Assembly (NCBI GenBank): GCA_015478945.1
Contig: JABUQX010113624.1
Location: forward strand, 1 to 64,000
Reading direction: 5' to 3'
DNA length: 64,000 nt
Source: Trachelipus rathkii
Lineage: Eukaryota; Arthropoda; Malacostraca; Isopoda; Trachelipodidae
The position numbers were made by a program, and so were the translations under genes. The notes under the pieces were generated by a model. The model was not told the DNA's origin. It did not search any database and saw only the letters and a program-made list of their open reading frames with translations. Shown one piece after another: positions 12,766 through 26,004 of this stretch; within the stretch, counting starts at the first letter, position 1; every line of letters begins with the position of its first letter.

Positions 12766-13600
12766 GTAACCATTGGGTTATTTGTTTTAAAAACACAAAT
12801 AATTCAAGCGAAAAGAAAAGGTAGTTTTTAGTGTCAAATTGAACAATGTGCTATTACGTAGCAACTCATTTTAATTTGAGTAGACTACTGACATGCCAAG
12901 TCAAAAAAATATATTTGTATTACTACCATAAAGTTATTGTAGTTTGGGTTTTTTTTAAGTAAGGAAAATCCGCTACATATTTGTGTTATTGCCTAGGTGA
13001 TTAACTTTAAGTTTAAATTACAATTTATTTAATTTAAAACATTTTTAACTTTTTAATACAAAATGTAATAAAAGCAACTAATGTTCAGTGATTAGGTGAA
13101 ACTAATTGGAAATACATTTCACTAACCTTATTAATTACACTAAAGAATAATATTGAGCTATTTTTATGATTCAATTATATAAAATGCCTCATACTTAAAT
13201 TTTAATTTTTTTTTTTAAACAGTCTTTTTTGATTTTTTTAAAGTCGTATTATAAGTACATTGTAAGACGAATATAAAAATGTATTCTTTTTAGTGTGCAT
13301 TAATAGTAACTGCTTGGCTTTTAAAATAGGAGACGAATGATTAATTATAATTACTAGTTATATTATATATTATATAGTTATATATCTATATATATAATTT
13401 ATATATTACTTATTATTAATCTCTATATATTAATTTATTTTACAATATTTCGATACCTTATTTGAAAAGTTTAATAATATATATTTATTAATACTTCCAT
13501 AATATATTTGATTAACCATATTTTATATATCTATTAAATAATTTAACAATAATTGCCATTATTTCTAATGATTTGGTTAAATTAGACTTTCTAATTGCAG
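12766..13600. other. Unassigned AT-rich DNA with TA block
   Basis: Ordinary AT-rich DNA followed by a TA-rich tract at about 13358-13440. No gene is supported. Confidence 0.5.
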
Positions 13601-13649
13601 GAATCCTACAGTAACTATAGGAATGATAGCTTGAAAGTGACCAATTCTT

Positions 13650-13862
13650 TTACAATTGTACACAATAGTCACAAGTCACACTACTGTGCCCTCTCATTCT
13701 TGATCCTAGCAAAAGAGAATATTTGAGAAATAGAACGGAGGCTGTTTTCAATGGAGATTTATTTGACTTGCTGTCAAAGCTGTGAAGATGGAGACGCAAG
13801 TTATTTGAAGGCAATGATGTAGTTTTGGTAGAGACGATGCGGGACGGATTGATTAAAAAAAA
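13650..13862 (+). other. Coding-like fragment, unknown
   Basis: On the + strand, a frame from about 13675 reads with protein-like, mixed composition (PSKREYLRNRTEAVFNGDLF) and contains a single in-frame TGA near 13787, after which it continues (RKLFEGNDVVLVETMRDGL) to the A-run at 13856. The upstream end is closed by a TAG at about 13668. It may be an exon with a sequencing error or a decayed element fragment. I do not recognise the family. The minus-strand open frame over the same bases is its antisense. Confidence 0.25.
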
Positions 13863-14285
13863 ATATATTAATATCATTTAACATAATATATATCCTATAT
13901 TATATTTTATATAAACTATTATTATATATATATATTTTATTATATACTATATATATTTAGTATTTATATATATTATTTATATTATTACATACATATAATA
14001 AAATATCCTTATGTCATTATTATATAAATTTTAAATATATATTATTCATAATATATACTAGACTTTATGTGTGTTTATTATTATACATATAAATAATATA
14101 TATTTTTATATTATATATTATTTTTTTATTCTTATTATTATAAAAGAAATATTATATATTTTAATATATATATATATACTATATCTTTTAATGTATTATT
14201 ATATATATTATTATTATAAAAGAAACTACCCATACCCCATCTATTCCTCTCCTATCTGAAGACTTTATACAATATCTATATATAT
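13863..14285. repeat. (TA)n-like block
   Basis: AT-only alternating sequence with TTA interruptions. The open frame at 14071-14259 is I/Y-rich chance translation. Confidence 0.85.
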
Positions 14286-15300
14286 TATTTTTGTAAGATC
14301 TTGGGGAAAGGTGCTGCATGTAGGTAGAGTAGAGAATTTTAAAATGATGCAAAAATACAGAAATAAATACAAACTTATCACAAGTTAAATACCAACACAG
14401 TCATTGCATACACGCCATTTCAGGTGGAGAAGACGTAGTATGGGAAAGGAAGAATTGTCTTAGATTGGAAATCCATGAAGGAGGGTTACACAAAAAGATT
14501 GTGATGGTAGACAAAGGAGACATAAAAGAGTGAAAATTGTATATACACCACAAATTTTGTGAGCGTAAAGGCATCTTTGTGTTAAGGAAGCGAGTGTGAA
14601 GGAATGACAGAGAGGTAAATTTATCGGATGACATTTGTATGATAGTGAAGAAGGATGGAGCAATGTTAGTCGAAGAGAAAGGGCAAGGGTAAGAAATATG
14701 GGGATTTTATGTTTTTGGACTTGATATACATATAATAATGAGGAGTGAAAAGAGAAACCAAACTGTGAACAGTTTATTCAGGACGGATGACTTATATCGG
14801 GTTTTGGCCATAGAAAAAAATTCATGTTATCTGAACAGAGTTTCCAGCTTCTTAGCTCCATTTAGGAGTGATTGAATGAGTTCTCAAGAAAAATTCCTTT
14901 TTATGTTAGTAAAGATGTTCTATCATGTGTAAGGTAGTGAAAGAGAGGGATTAATATTAGGAATGTTTGAGGGGATATTTATCAGTTGACTTTTAAAGAG
15001 TTGAATTTCAAAGATTGACGTTACCAATGAGAAATTGAAGATCAGAAATGAATCCTCGGAGACTGTAGAAAGAGGCATCTAGCAACGGGGCAAATTTGAA
15101 ATGAATTATAGGAAAGGAGTGATATAGGAATAAGATGGAAAGATGTTCCGTAGTGAGAATAAGATCATGATGAAAGTAGGAGAGTTGAGGAAATAGAACG
15201 AGAAAAAAAGTTATGAATGAGACCAAGTTGTAACTACCAAGAACAGAATGGAGATTGAAGAATGAAAGCGCTAGTAAAAGAAGGTACACCAAAGAATTAT
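14286..15300 (+). other. G/A-skewed block, probable decayed transposon
   Basis: Roughly 1 kb of G/A-rich + strand between two TA blocks. One + frame from 14402 runs through about 480 bases interrupted only by three TGA and one TAA codon, with protein-like composition (GGEDVVWERKNCLRLEIHEG). TGA can arise from TGG by single changes, as expected for a decaying coding strand. No family could be assigned. The long minus-strand frames here (14401-14663, 15008-15292) are antisense shadows. Confidence 0.3.
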
Positions 15301-16050
15301 TATCTTTATATATATAATTATATATATATATTAACTATATACATATACCAGTTAAGTGGACGAATTAATGCCATTATGTTTAGTAATTACTTTACACATA
15401 TATTTAAATATATATGTATTCTATTTTCTATAATATTTAGTTAATTACATAATTTAAACTTATAATGTTTCACCCTGAAATTTTTAGGTACACTATTTTT
15501 ATTTTTTCGTCTTGTATATTCATTTGTTTTTTTTATTAGAAATTAGTATATAGCATACTTATTTTTACTATTAATACACAGACAGATTATATTTTAGAAA
15601 TAATATAAATTATCATAGATATATAATAATAATCATAATATATAATAAATATCAAATATTAATATGTATATAATAATAATAATTATATATTAATATATAA
15701 TATTAAATAATAATATTAAAAAAATAATAATAATAATAATATAATAATATATAATTAATAATATAATATATCATAATACTATAAATATTATAATATTAAA
15801 TAATATTATCATACGATATATATATAATCAATGATAATATTACATTAAAATATACTATAATATACATATATACTGAATAATATCTGAGTAAATAGAATAT
15901 ATACTATTAATAATTAATAATTAAATAATCATAATAATATATATTCATATATTAATAATATATAAATATAATATATCATTATGATATAATATTAATAATA
16001 ATATATCATCTATAAATAATTATATCAATATTATCTATATAATATATACA
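15300..16050. repeat. AT-rich simple repeats: (TA)n and (AAT)n
   Basis: TA-rich at 15300-15350, then mixed, then about 460 bp of AAT/ATA trinucleotide-like sequence from 15595, including AATAATAATAATAATAATAT near 15725. Confidence 0.85.
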
Positions 16051-16660
16051 GAATCATTTAATAAGGAACACATGATGTGATGTAGGGGAATTGGTAAGCA
16101 GGCTAAACTCAGCCGTTTTTTTTTTTTAAAAAAACAACATGTTGGATTTTTGTACCATGTTTGTGTTAGTGGAAATGTTGTCCAATCTTTTTAATTTATG
16201 TCCAGGAGGATTGAAGTTCAAAAAGTGAGAAGCAAGGCCAATTCAGTAATTAGGGGTTAAGGATAGTAAAGAATGAATGGTAAGAACATATATTATCAGA
16301 ATCAAGTAAAATATCACAGGAATGGACCTTGCCTGTGGTATGATAATTTTTTCCCATTATTGGTAAAAATATGTTTTAGATTGTTTGAATTGTTTGTATT
16401 GTTTATTTGTTGTTTGTATTAGAATGTTGTAAGTTGGTTTTTGTTTGTTGTTTGTTTGTTTTGTTTTTGTTTATATGTGTTTTTTTTGTGTGTCTTTTTG
16501 TCCTCTGTTTTTTGGGTGTTGTTGTTAAAGGATGCTTACCTAATGAGAAAATGGTTCCTTGTCAGACGCATATCGACATAGATTTGAAAACAGAAGTTAG
16601 ACATTACCCTTAAGAAGCCTTATCTTTATCGTAATGGTTTGAAAGAGTTCAAACTTGAAG
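16051..16660. other. Unassigned DNA with (TTTG)n-rich tract
   Basis: A T/G-only low-complexity tract (TTTGTTTGTTTTG units) occupies about 16380-16510 and generates the V/F/L-rich open frame at 16407-16613. No gene is supported. Confidence 0.5.
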
Positions 16661-16670
16661 CGATAATTAA

Positions 16671-16883
16671 GTTTTAAGAAATTCCAATGAATGTCGAAGC
16701 AATAGTATATGGCAAATCAGACAAGCAATTATCGTCGATTTAAACAAGAGAAAAAACGACAACACTCGAAAGGCAAATTTAATAAAAGCTTTTGTAAAAC
16801 GTTTAGAAAATGTCTTAAGGTTTTTGATACGAGAGCGAAATAAATTTGGGTTTGACAACCTGATGAAACATTTGGTCGACTGA
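16671..16883 (+). other. Coding-like open segment, unknown
   Basis: A + strand segment of about 70 codons without a stop, from after a TAA near 16672 to the TGA at about 16881. It has mixed, charged composition (IVDLNKRKNDNTRKANLIKA, later LIRERNKFGFDNLMKHLVD) unlike the surrounding low-complexity frames. It has no upstream ATG in frame, so it would be an exon or transposon fragment. Family not recognised. The antisense frame on the minus strand (16667-16897) is the less likely reading. Confidence 0.22.
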
Positions 16884-17259
16884 TTGGTTTTAATCATAAC
16901 AAGAAACAGCCTTTGTGACTATTAAATCAATTCTCAATTTTTGACTTAAAACTCTGGTAACAGATTAACATTTAAACAAATATTTTAAATCAATAACAAC
17001 AAAGAATTAAAGGTTTATCTGTAAATGGAATATTGGCAGTGAAAGTAGTGACTAATGATTGTGATTGATTGTTTGATATCTTTATAGCTAGTGTAGTTAG
17101 GGAATATCTATCATTCTATCTTTCTACATTATTATTCTATTTCTCTATATCTTACTCTTATATCTCTAATAAATCTTCTAAAGTAAATTTATTTATAATA
17201 ATATTATTTATTACATTTATATATAAAATAAATTTTTATTCCATTATAACTCATATTTT
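16884..17259. other. Unassigned AT-rich DNA
   Basis: Mixed AT-rich DNA leading into a TCTAT-rich stretch near 17105-17180. No gene seen. Confidence 0.5.
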
Positions 17260-17940
17260 GAATAGTATTATTATAAAAATATATATTTATATATATATAT
17301 ATATTATATATATTATATAATACTTTTCTATATTATATATCTTTTATTTAAATAAATCTATATACTTATATTATTTTATTGTTTGGGGAAATTATTTCGT
17401 TTTATTGTTGTGTGAATTATTAACTTAGTGGATTTGTAATACCTTTTGTTTTGTAATATAAAAGAGCAAGCTTTTTGGAATTATTAAGCAAAATCGATAA
17501 TAATACCCACATTTTTTAAATAAATTTTTTAGTTATTCAGCAGAATATTTATGCTTATAGTATATTATTATATTAATATTATTTTATATATATATAAATA
17601 TTATATTATTACTATATATATTATTATATTTACTTAATTCTCCTTCTTATTTATATAATTATATATTTTTTATTTATATATTATATATATATTTTATATT
17701 TATTTACTTGTAGCATATATTTATATTTGATTTGTATTATTATTTATGATACTATTATATATCATTAATATTTTTAAAACATATATCTAATTATTCTTTT
17801 TATTGATTATATATATATTCTATTAATATATTATATTTATTAATTATTACTCATTATATATTATTATTATCTTATATTATTATTTCATTATATATTATAT
17901 AATATATATATATATATTATATAGTATAATAATATATATT
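17260..17940. repeat. (TA)n-rich region
   Basis: Several AT-only blocks (17270-17370, 17555-17940) with a short mixed spacer. Highly self-complementary. Confidence 0.8.
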
Positions 17941-18285
17941 ATCGGGCGTTATATGGAGGCGAGGTAAGCAATTTTAAAATCATATGGTATTTTATAAAAT
18001 AATTATGAAGGAAATTAATTATTTAGATTTTATTGATTGTAAAAGGAAATTTCAATAAATTAAGAATCAATGTAAAGTAAATTTAATTAATTATTTGAAA
18101 TACTAGTATAATAGTTATTGGAAGTATTTCAAAGCTTGGCCGTACAGTATTTTTTATATAATACTCATGAAAAAGAAAGAGTCTATTGAATGTAACGAGC
18201 GAATAAAAAAATTTAGGGGTACCGAACTTTGTCACACCCGTGAATGTAAGATATTTTTTGAACCTACTTCTTCTCTCTCCGTCTT
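17941..18285. other. Unassigned DNA
   Basis: Begins with a short GC-richer patch (CGGGCGTTATATGGAGGCGAG) then AT-rich DNA. The small open frame from 18167 runs into TA repeats and is not supported as a gene. Confidence 0.45.
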
Positions 18286-19030
18286 TCGTCTCTATATATT
18301 ATATATAATAGTATTATATATAAATATTATATTATATTATATATATTAGAATATTATATTATTTATCTATATATATTAATATATGATAATCTATTACTTA
18401 TATAATATAAATATTTATTATATATATCTTTATATATTTAATATTATTTTATCATATTCTATCAAATATTATATTACTATATACTAACTATATATGTTCC
18501 TTGTGTAAAAGCTGCAAAGGAAGTTTACTTTTGAATCCCTTTGCATTTTAGTGTTTGGTTATATTACTTAGTGATATTTTACATTGTTTAATTGAATAGG
18601 AATAGGAAAAGGAGATTTTATTATGAAATGATTCCAAAAGTTATCTAAGAAACTGAGTTTTAAAAATATGGAGCTATTTCCTATTTCAATATAAAAAGCA
18701 TGTCTGCATATATTATTATTAATATTACTATATATATATATTATATCATTATATTATATATATATATATTTATTATATTATATATTTTATTATATATTAT
18801 ATTATTTTTTATTGCTGTACATACTTGCCTAAGTACGAAAATATATATATTAATTAGTTATATATTATATATATTTCTTATTTACTTATTCTTATTTATA
18901 TATTTTTTATTATCTTATATTATATATTAGTATTCTTTATTATATATTCTTATTATATTATTTATATATATTTTTATTTATATATATATATTTATATTTT
19001 ATTATATTATATATATATATATATTGATTT
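18286..19030. repeat. (TA)n-rich region
   Basis: AT-only blocks at about 18286-18500, 18705-18815 and 18840-19025 with short mixed spacers. Confidence 0.8.
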
Positions 19031-20700
19031 TTTAATAAGTTTTTTGAGATTGTATTAAAAGTTAGAGACTGGGTTTTAAGAACACAGATCTTGTTATTTA
19101 ATTTAAATTTAATCTAGTTAATTATAATGCTGCTAATTAACTTTATCGTATGTATATAATTTATTTTGAATGTTTCTTTTTTTTATATAATATTTCGTAT
19201 TGTTTGTTTAGGTAGTTTAAAACCTTATAATAAGTAGTAAATGTCATTGAAACAAACAGAACAATAGAAGGTTAAAATTTTTTAATTATTTTATAACTTT
19301 AAAAAGTTAATGTATTTAAAAGTATTTATTCTAAATGAAATTAAATGTGCATTTTCATATTTGTAAATTTTTTTATTGTTTATTTATATTGTATTTTAAT
19401 GAGAGTAAAGCTTTTGATATATAGAAAATTGTCTTTCTTTAAGAATGTTTGTTGAAGTCAGAGATGATTTGCTTTAGGAATTAGTTAGCAAACTATATTA
19501 TAAATGCACAATATATTTTACTCCTAATAGAGATATCTTTAAAGCTTTTGAGGGCTTGACTGAGCTAGCAGTAAGATGAATAGGAGATTCCAAAGAGTTA
19601 AATTAGCTAGTATTTGGTATAGTCTAAAAGATAAAATTAATCTTAGTACCATGAAGAACTCAAAACTGTGGAACGAGGACAAGAGAATTATAACTACCAA
19701 ACCTCAAGCTCCTTTATTAATATATATATTATTATAAGTATATAAATATAATATATTTATCTATATTACTTATATTATATATATATATATTATTATATTT
19801 ACTATATCATATATTATTATACTATATATTAAAATATATTTTAACTATTACAGAAGTAAAGAAATTTCCTATTGGCGGTCGAACAGCAATGTAGAGATAG
19901 AGACCATATCTTAATGAGCATACTCCTACAAATGTTGTTCAGGACTGTTTTCTACCGAAAACACGAGGCTAAGTTTTAAGGGCGTATCAACAAGGGGGGT
20001 TTTTTTCAAAAAAACAAACTTTTGTTTTAACTTTTTTTTTTACACCAATAGTTTTTTATTTAATAGGATTTATACATATAATGTTAACAGAATTTAATAT
20101 TTTTAACGCTACAAAAATATGGGGAATATTATTGACAGTGACAAAATGTTATAGATAAATTTAAGACGGGAGACAGGTTAAACTGTATATTCGATTAAAG
20201 GACAGATGTAGCTTAAAGAGTTACTGAATACCTTTTTTGGTTAGGTGGATAAGTGGCTTGAGCGTTGTTGTCTCATACAAGTAGAAAAGGAGGTGGTTCA
20301 ACAAGAGGAGGAGTTTTCATTTAATAAGAATAATATCTTTAGAAGAACGAATATTAATTGCGTGACGCATGTTTGTATAAATTTAAAGACGATAGGAAAG
20401 GTGACTGGTTTCTTTATTTTTTTTGGGTTGCAAATAAAACTATTTGTCGTTTATATTAACCTAAACCCATTTATAACGAATTTCGTAAACCCATAAATTA
20501 AAGACATAAATTCATTTTAATAACAAATAAATTTAATCCCGGTCGGATAAGGAAATTTTACTTATTTTGTCTTTCAAATTCAATTGGCTAAAATTTTTTT
20601 ATACAAATTTTATTTTAATTTTTAACTCTATTTAAAATAAATAATTACTGCCTTTGAATAATAAATGTGAACTTTAGAAAAGGCATTTCATTGAAAAATT
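19031..20700. other. Unassigned AT-rich DNA
   Basis: No gene is supported. A TA block lies at 19718-19845. Near 20245-20370 a + frame starts with a charged stretch (MDKWLERCCLIQVEKEVVQQ) but becomes featureless. No family was recognised and the frame has no context. Confidence 0.4.
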
Positions 20701-22110
20701 ATTATATTCTATTATAATTATATTTATTTATTATAATTAATATTTTATATTTTATTATATTATATATATTATTTATATAATATCTATTATATCATTATTA
20801 TATCATATATAAACTTAATATATATATATATATTATTTTTTATATTTATATATATATAATATTATCTATGTTTTCTATATTAATTTATATATTTTTTTTT
20901 ATATTTTATTTATAATATATTATTAAATATAAAATAGATATATTTTTTTAGTATCTTCTATTATTTAAAAAAGTTATTATTGATTGTGTTTATTTATTAT
21001 ATCATATATCATATATATATTTCATATATATTAATTTATATACCTTGCATATTATTATTATATTATATATATATATATCTATATTTTCTTAATATATATA
21101 TATTTATTTTATATTATTTATAATATTATATAATTTATTATCTATTTATTATATGTTTAATTAATTATAATTATTATAAATTTTAGTTTAATTCGTACTA
21201 AAATTATATATATATATATTTTTATTTATAGCTTTTATATTATAATTATATATTATATTATTTGATTATTTATTTTATAGTATCTTATTTTAAGGTACTT
21301 ATTTTATATTATCTTTTATAAACTATATATGAATTTATATTTTTTTATATTATTATATATATATTATAATTTTATTGTATATATATATATATATTGATAT
21401 TTTTTTGTATATATATTATATATCTATTATTATATACTATTTATATATATATATTATATGTTTCTCTATTATTTTTTTATATATATCTAATTATATATAT
21501 ATTTTTTTATTTTAAGGTATTATGTTGGAGTATCTATTTGAAAAGTATTATTATGTATCTAATCTTAGATGTAATTTTTTTGGATTTTTGATTTTACTAT
21601 TTTATCTTATTAACTATGGAGATTTTATTAATATACTTATTATCATTATAAATTATATATATATAATATTTTTTTATATTATATCATTATATATATATAT
21701 CTTATATTAATATTATTATTAACTTATTTTATATATTATATATTTATATATATTAACTATATATTTACTTATTATAAATGTATTTTTATATTTATTACTA
21801 TTAGATTATAAATACTATATTATATATAATACTATATAAGTGCCGAATCAAGTAATTTTCTTCCTATTAGTGATTTTCATATTCGATCTCTATCTATTAT
21901 TATCGCTCTTCTATAGTATATCTATATTATTATATTATATAATATATTATTTATTATTTATATATATTATATTATATATTATATATATTATTTTTATTAC
22001 TATATATATTATATATATAATTATATATTATTTTATTATATATTTTACTTACTTTATATATAATTATTATTAATTAATATATATTATATATTATATATAT
22101 ATTTTCAGTT
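20701..22110. repeat. Long (TA)n-like block
   Basis: The longest AT-only region of the window, about 1.4 kb of imperfect TA and TTA sequence with two brief interruptions (about 21516-21640 and 21838-21905). The I/Y/L-rich open frames inside it are chance. Confidence 0.9.
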
Positions 22111-22640
22111 TAAAATACTCGGTCAATTCAAGAGGGCGTGTTGCAAATTCGTATTCCTAACATAAGCCAATAAGACTGAGCCAGAACGCTTTGAGAGGAT
22201 TTAACTTAAGCGGACACCGAAGATGGAGGAATACAAGAAAGATTGGAGGGAAAGAAGAAAGTAGAGAAAGAAAGAAGTGACGGTAAACAAATCATGAGAG
22301 ACAAGCGTGCTAAGGGGCGTGTACAAGGTGGTGTAGAGAGAGTAATAAGTCCATCCAGAAACCTGAGTGCAAAACAGAGAAAGAGATAACCAGAATACGG
22401 AAGGCAAAATAGAGGGTAAGCGAGAGAAAGGAGCGTTAAGCCTTTTGGACTTTGGTGAACTAAAAACGAAGGGTGAAACAAGCAACAGATATGAGAGCAG
22501 TACTAAATAAAGGCGATTGAGGCCTTGTTTGTTGCAGAATAAGATAGTTATATGAGAATGAGAAGAGGAAATGTCGAGAGCCTAAAGAACTCATTTATTT
22601 GGCAGACTTGAATAGTGTGATTTGAGGTTAAGATTTTTGT
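22111..22640 (+). other. G/A-skewed block, unclassified
   Basis: Abrupt change from AT-only DNA to strongly purine-rich + strand. All + frames are interrupted. The two overlapping minus-strand open frames at 22201-22485 are S/L/F/P-rich, as expected for the antisense of purine-rich DNA, and are not supported as genes. Confidence 0.35.
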
Positions 22641-22649
22641 TCTATTTTA

Positions 22650-23640
22650 AGGCAGGATGTTTATTGTCAAGAGGAAGAGAGAAAGTACGAGAATAGGAAG
22701 TTAGCAGACGGCTCTTAGAGAGGGGATTGGAAGTTGGGTTTCTTAAATTGAATTTCACAAGGTTGGTAGACACCAAGAATTCTATCAAGTCAGACGAGAT
22801 GATCGGAAGATTATAGAAGTAAGGGAGAGATTATAGCTTGAAGAATGAAGCAGGTAGGTCTAGTACGAGTGGATGAGTTAATGTGAAAGTGGGAGATATT
22901 AATGAAAAGTTATAGGAAAGTAGGATAGACACGATGGGGAACACACTATTGACAGAAAGAACGTCGCTAAAAACAAAGCATGATTGAGCACGATTTGAAG
23001 AAATGACTAGTAGAAGAAGGGGAAACAGAGGGAGCTTGGAGGCAGTGAGCGTGCATACAGGTAAAATGACTTGGATGTCAAGCGCACAGCGTCCCAGTAG
23101 TTCTTGAGGAGAACAATAGTTGATTGGGTAATAGTGCTTTATATGGACAGGGGAGAGAACACACGTAGAAGTATTGAAAGTTAGAGCGTCTTAGAGAGGG
23201 GATTGTAAAGTTGCGGTGGGTTTTAAGATTGATTCACAGTGGTCGAACCAAACACCGGAATTCCTATCAGTCGAGCGCCAATGTGATAGACTTATAAAAG
23301 TAAAGATGTAGAAGACATTCGAAGTTAAGAATGAAGGGTAGGTAAATCGGATCGGTGGATGGTTATGTGCAGTCGAGAAGATATTAATGAAGAGGTAGAG
23401 AGATAAGACAGAACCTGAGAACACTATTGAAGAAAGAGAAGCTGCAAATTTAAATAAATCAAGATATGAAGATTTCAGCTAAATGACTAGTAGAAGAGAA
23501 GAGTCAGAAAGAGGGGTATTGAGATGAGCGATTCTTAAAGTAAATTATTTGGTTAGTAAAGAGAACACCAGCCAAGTTCAAGTGTTCATGGGACGGAAAA
23601 AATCAGTTAAAGGAAAGTATATAGACAGTGAGCTAGAGAG
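22650..23640. repeat. Tandem pair of ~478-bp units
   Basis: Two diverged direct copies lie end to end. CTTAGAGAGGGGATT begins at 22713 and again at 23190 (offset 477). AAATGACTAGTAGAAG begins at 23001 and again at 23481 (offset 480). Between these anchors the copies align with many small indels, including the shared pieces GAGATATTAATGAA and AACACACTATTGA / AACACTATTGA. Similarity extends outside both anchors for tens of bases. Both copies are purine-rich and contain no recognised protein or RNA. This may be a short satellite array or an internal repeat of an unknown element. Confidence 0.75.
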
Positions 23641-23860
23641 CAGAAAGCGTAATGGCAGTCGAGACGTGGATGAGATAGAGTGATCTAAGTGAGGTTAGTA
23701 GCGGTTTCAAATTATGTAGATTGAATAAAGTTGGAGATCTAGGACAAAGTTGACAGGAACGAGCAGCTTTATTTTTTTGGAAAGTTGGAGTGGATGATTC
23801 ACTAAGGGAAAATTTGGATTGAGCTAGTAGAATATAGTGAAGATGGCCGGTCGGCGAAAT
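23641..23860 (+). other. G/A-skewed DNA after the tandem pair
   Basis: Continues the purine-rich composition of the preceding block up to the next TA block. No further copy of the 478-bp unit is evident by eye. Confidence 0.35.
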
Positions 23861-24860
23861 ATATAATAAGTATTATATTATTATATTATATATATTATTA
23901 TTTTAATCTTATGTTTATATATTATATTATATATATAATATATTTTATATTATTTTTATATATATATTTATTATATCTTATTATTAATTAAATATTCTTT
24001 TCTAGAAGTTTTATTGACACTGCTTTTTGTAGTTCGATTCCAGGATTAATTTAATATTTAAATCACAAATTAATTAGATGACGCTCGCATCAGATATGAT
24101 AATGAAGACATTTTTATTTCTTCTCAGAACTTAAATGAGGAATAATCGTGAGGAGTCGTTTTTGATATAATTTATTTATATTGACAATTTTTAGCAAAAA
24201 ATAGAGATTTTATGTAACAAGAATTTGCAAAATGATCCTTTATATAATGTTACTACGTGCTGGCACGATGAAGAGTAGGGTAGATTGAATATCAATGATT
24301 TATATATTATATCTTATTATTATACTATATTATTATTAATATATTTATTTTGTAATTATAATATTTACTATCTTTATATTTATATAGATTCCCCCATCCA
24401 TTCTGCAATATTTTCTCTAATATTTATTATATATATTATATATTAATTTTATATTTATATATATATTTTTTATAAAATATATTATTATATTTTGTTACCT
24501 ATATTATATCATGATATACAAAAATATTTTTGAAATATTGTTTTATTATATTCTTTTATATATTTTATACTTTTATATATATTCTTTATTTTTATTTCTA
24601 CATTTTTAATTATATAATTATTACTATAATTTTTTATAATTGTATTTATTATTTTATTGATAATTTGGTATTACAACAATTGTATCTAATATTATATCTT
24701 TTAAATGCTACTGTAAATATTACATTTTTGCTAAGCTATTATATATATATACATGATATATTATTTTATTTTATATTATAGATATATTAATATTATTATT
24801 ATTAATTACTATTTAAATATATATTATTCTATATTATTTATTATGCAGAGAAACTGGTTA
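23861..24860. repeat. (TA)n-rich blocks with spacer
   Basis: TA-rich blocks at about 23861-24000 and 24298-24845 flank about 300 bp of unassigned AT-rich DNA (24001-24297). The open frame at 24530-24781 is I/F/Y-rich chance translation. Confidence 0.8.
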
Positions 24861-25376
24861 TAAAAAAACGTGAGTAGTGGGATGATTAAGGGGCTGCCAG
24901 GTTTGGGGAGGTTAATGGAAAACAAATCGTGGAGAAAAAGATAATGAGCACAGTTCGAACGAAGAAGTCAAATAACTAACATAAATGAAATCAAGTGATG
25001 GATGGGAGGAAGGAGGAGTGAAGGGATATAGCGAAAATGTAGAAAATTTAAAAAGATGAAGAAGATACGTGGGATTACTAGAGAGAGAATGACGGCGTAA
25101 GAAGACCCAGGAATTGTATTGGGCAATGAACAGTCTTGAGAACCAATGGCCAGAACGTATGTTATTGTAACAAGAGAATACATTTTGTAAGAAGAGGGAG
25201 ATGGCATAAAGGAGTTTTGAGGGTTGTTGATGTGAAGGGGAAGGTGACGGTGACGAAAGGCGATATACAAGACGATAAGAAACCCCGAGGATAGAAGATT
25301 GTAATAAATGACTTAGAGAGCTAAGAAGTTGAAATTGGAGAGGTAGATGAAGAACCAGAGATTGGATAAGGAAATG

Positions 25377-25448
25377 AGGGGAAGATGTGAGGAAAGCAAT
25401 GCAAATACCTAGGGGAAGATGTGAGGAAAGCAATGCAAATACATAGGG
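25377..25448. repeat. 34-bp direct repeat, two copies
   Basis: GGGGAAGATGTGAGGAAAGC begins at 25377 or so and recurs 34 bp later. The two units differ at one base (ACCTA versus ACATA), and a third unit starts (GGGGAAGAT) before diverging. This is a recent local duplication. Confidence 0.85.
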
Positions 25449-26004
25449 GAAGATACTGGGAAATACTAGAAGAAATCATTATGTAAGAAACTGTAAAAAA
25501 TGTGAAAAATTCTGAGAAATACCAAAATAAGTTGAGTAAAAATTGGAATTGGAATTGTTTTTGGTATGAGAACTAACAATCGATTTAGATCTAAGAATAA
25601 TAGGTATTTAAGAAAACAGGATATGGATACTGACAGATTAGATATGTGGAGTAGGCAATGTATGAAAAAAAAACATGGTAAAGATGAGGTGGGAGAGTTT
25701 TGATGGATACTGGTGTGGCCAAGGCAGATTTTTGTCCAGGCTACACTAATTGTCCTGGATAGATGCTTATATATAAGAGAGAAAGGATTAAATGCTGTAG
25801 GAGCGATGACAGGTGAGATAATCAGCAGTGGGCTAAGGAGAATGAATAGAGGATGTAGAGTGGTGGCTAGGGAATGAGGATTAAAAGAAAACCAGGTGTG
25901 ATGAAGATGACGGAAGAGAAGTTAGGGTTTAATTGGAGTTAGGATTCATAAGGAACCGTAAATCCCTGGGGTTGTGATAGGGAAAGGGAGCAATGATGTG
26001 CGGG

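Noticed and set aside
20245..20496. 83-codon + frame beginning MDKWLERCCLIQVEKEVVQQ
   Set aside because: The charged start is interesting, but the remainder is featureless, I recognise no family and the flanks are AT repeats.
22201..22485. Two overlapping minus-strand open frames of about 90 codons
   Set aside because: Same antisense-of-purine effect. Two frames open together argues for low stop density rather than coding.
24912..25433. 173-codon minus-strand open frame, the longest in the window
   Set aside because: S/L/P/H-rich composition is the expected antisense of purine-rich DNA. No domain, signal peptide or neighbour supports it, and a second frame on the same strand is open over the same bases.
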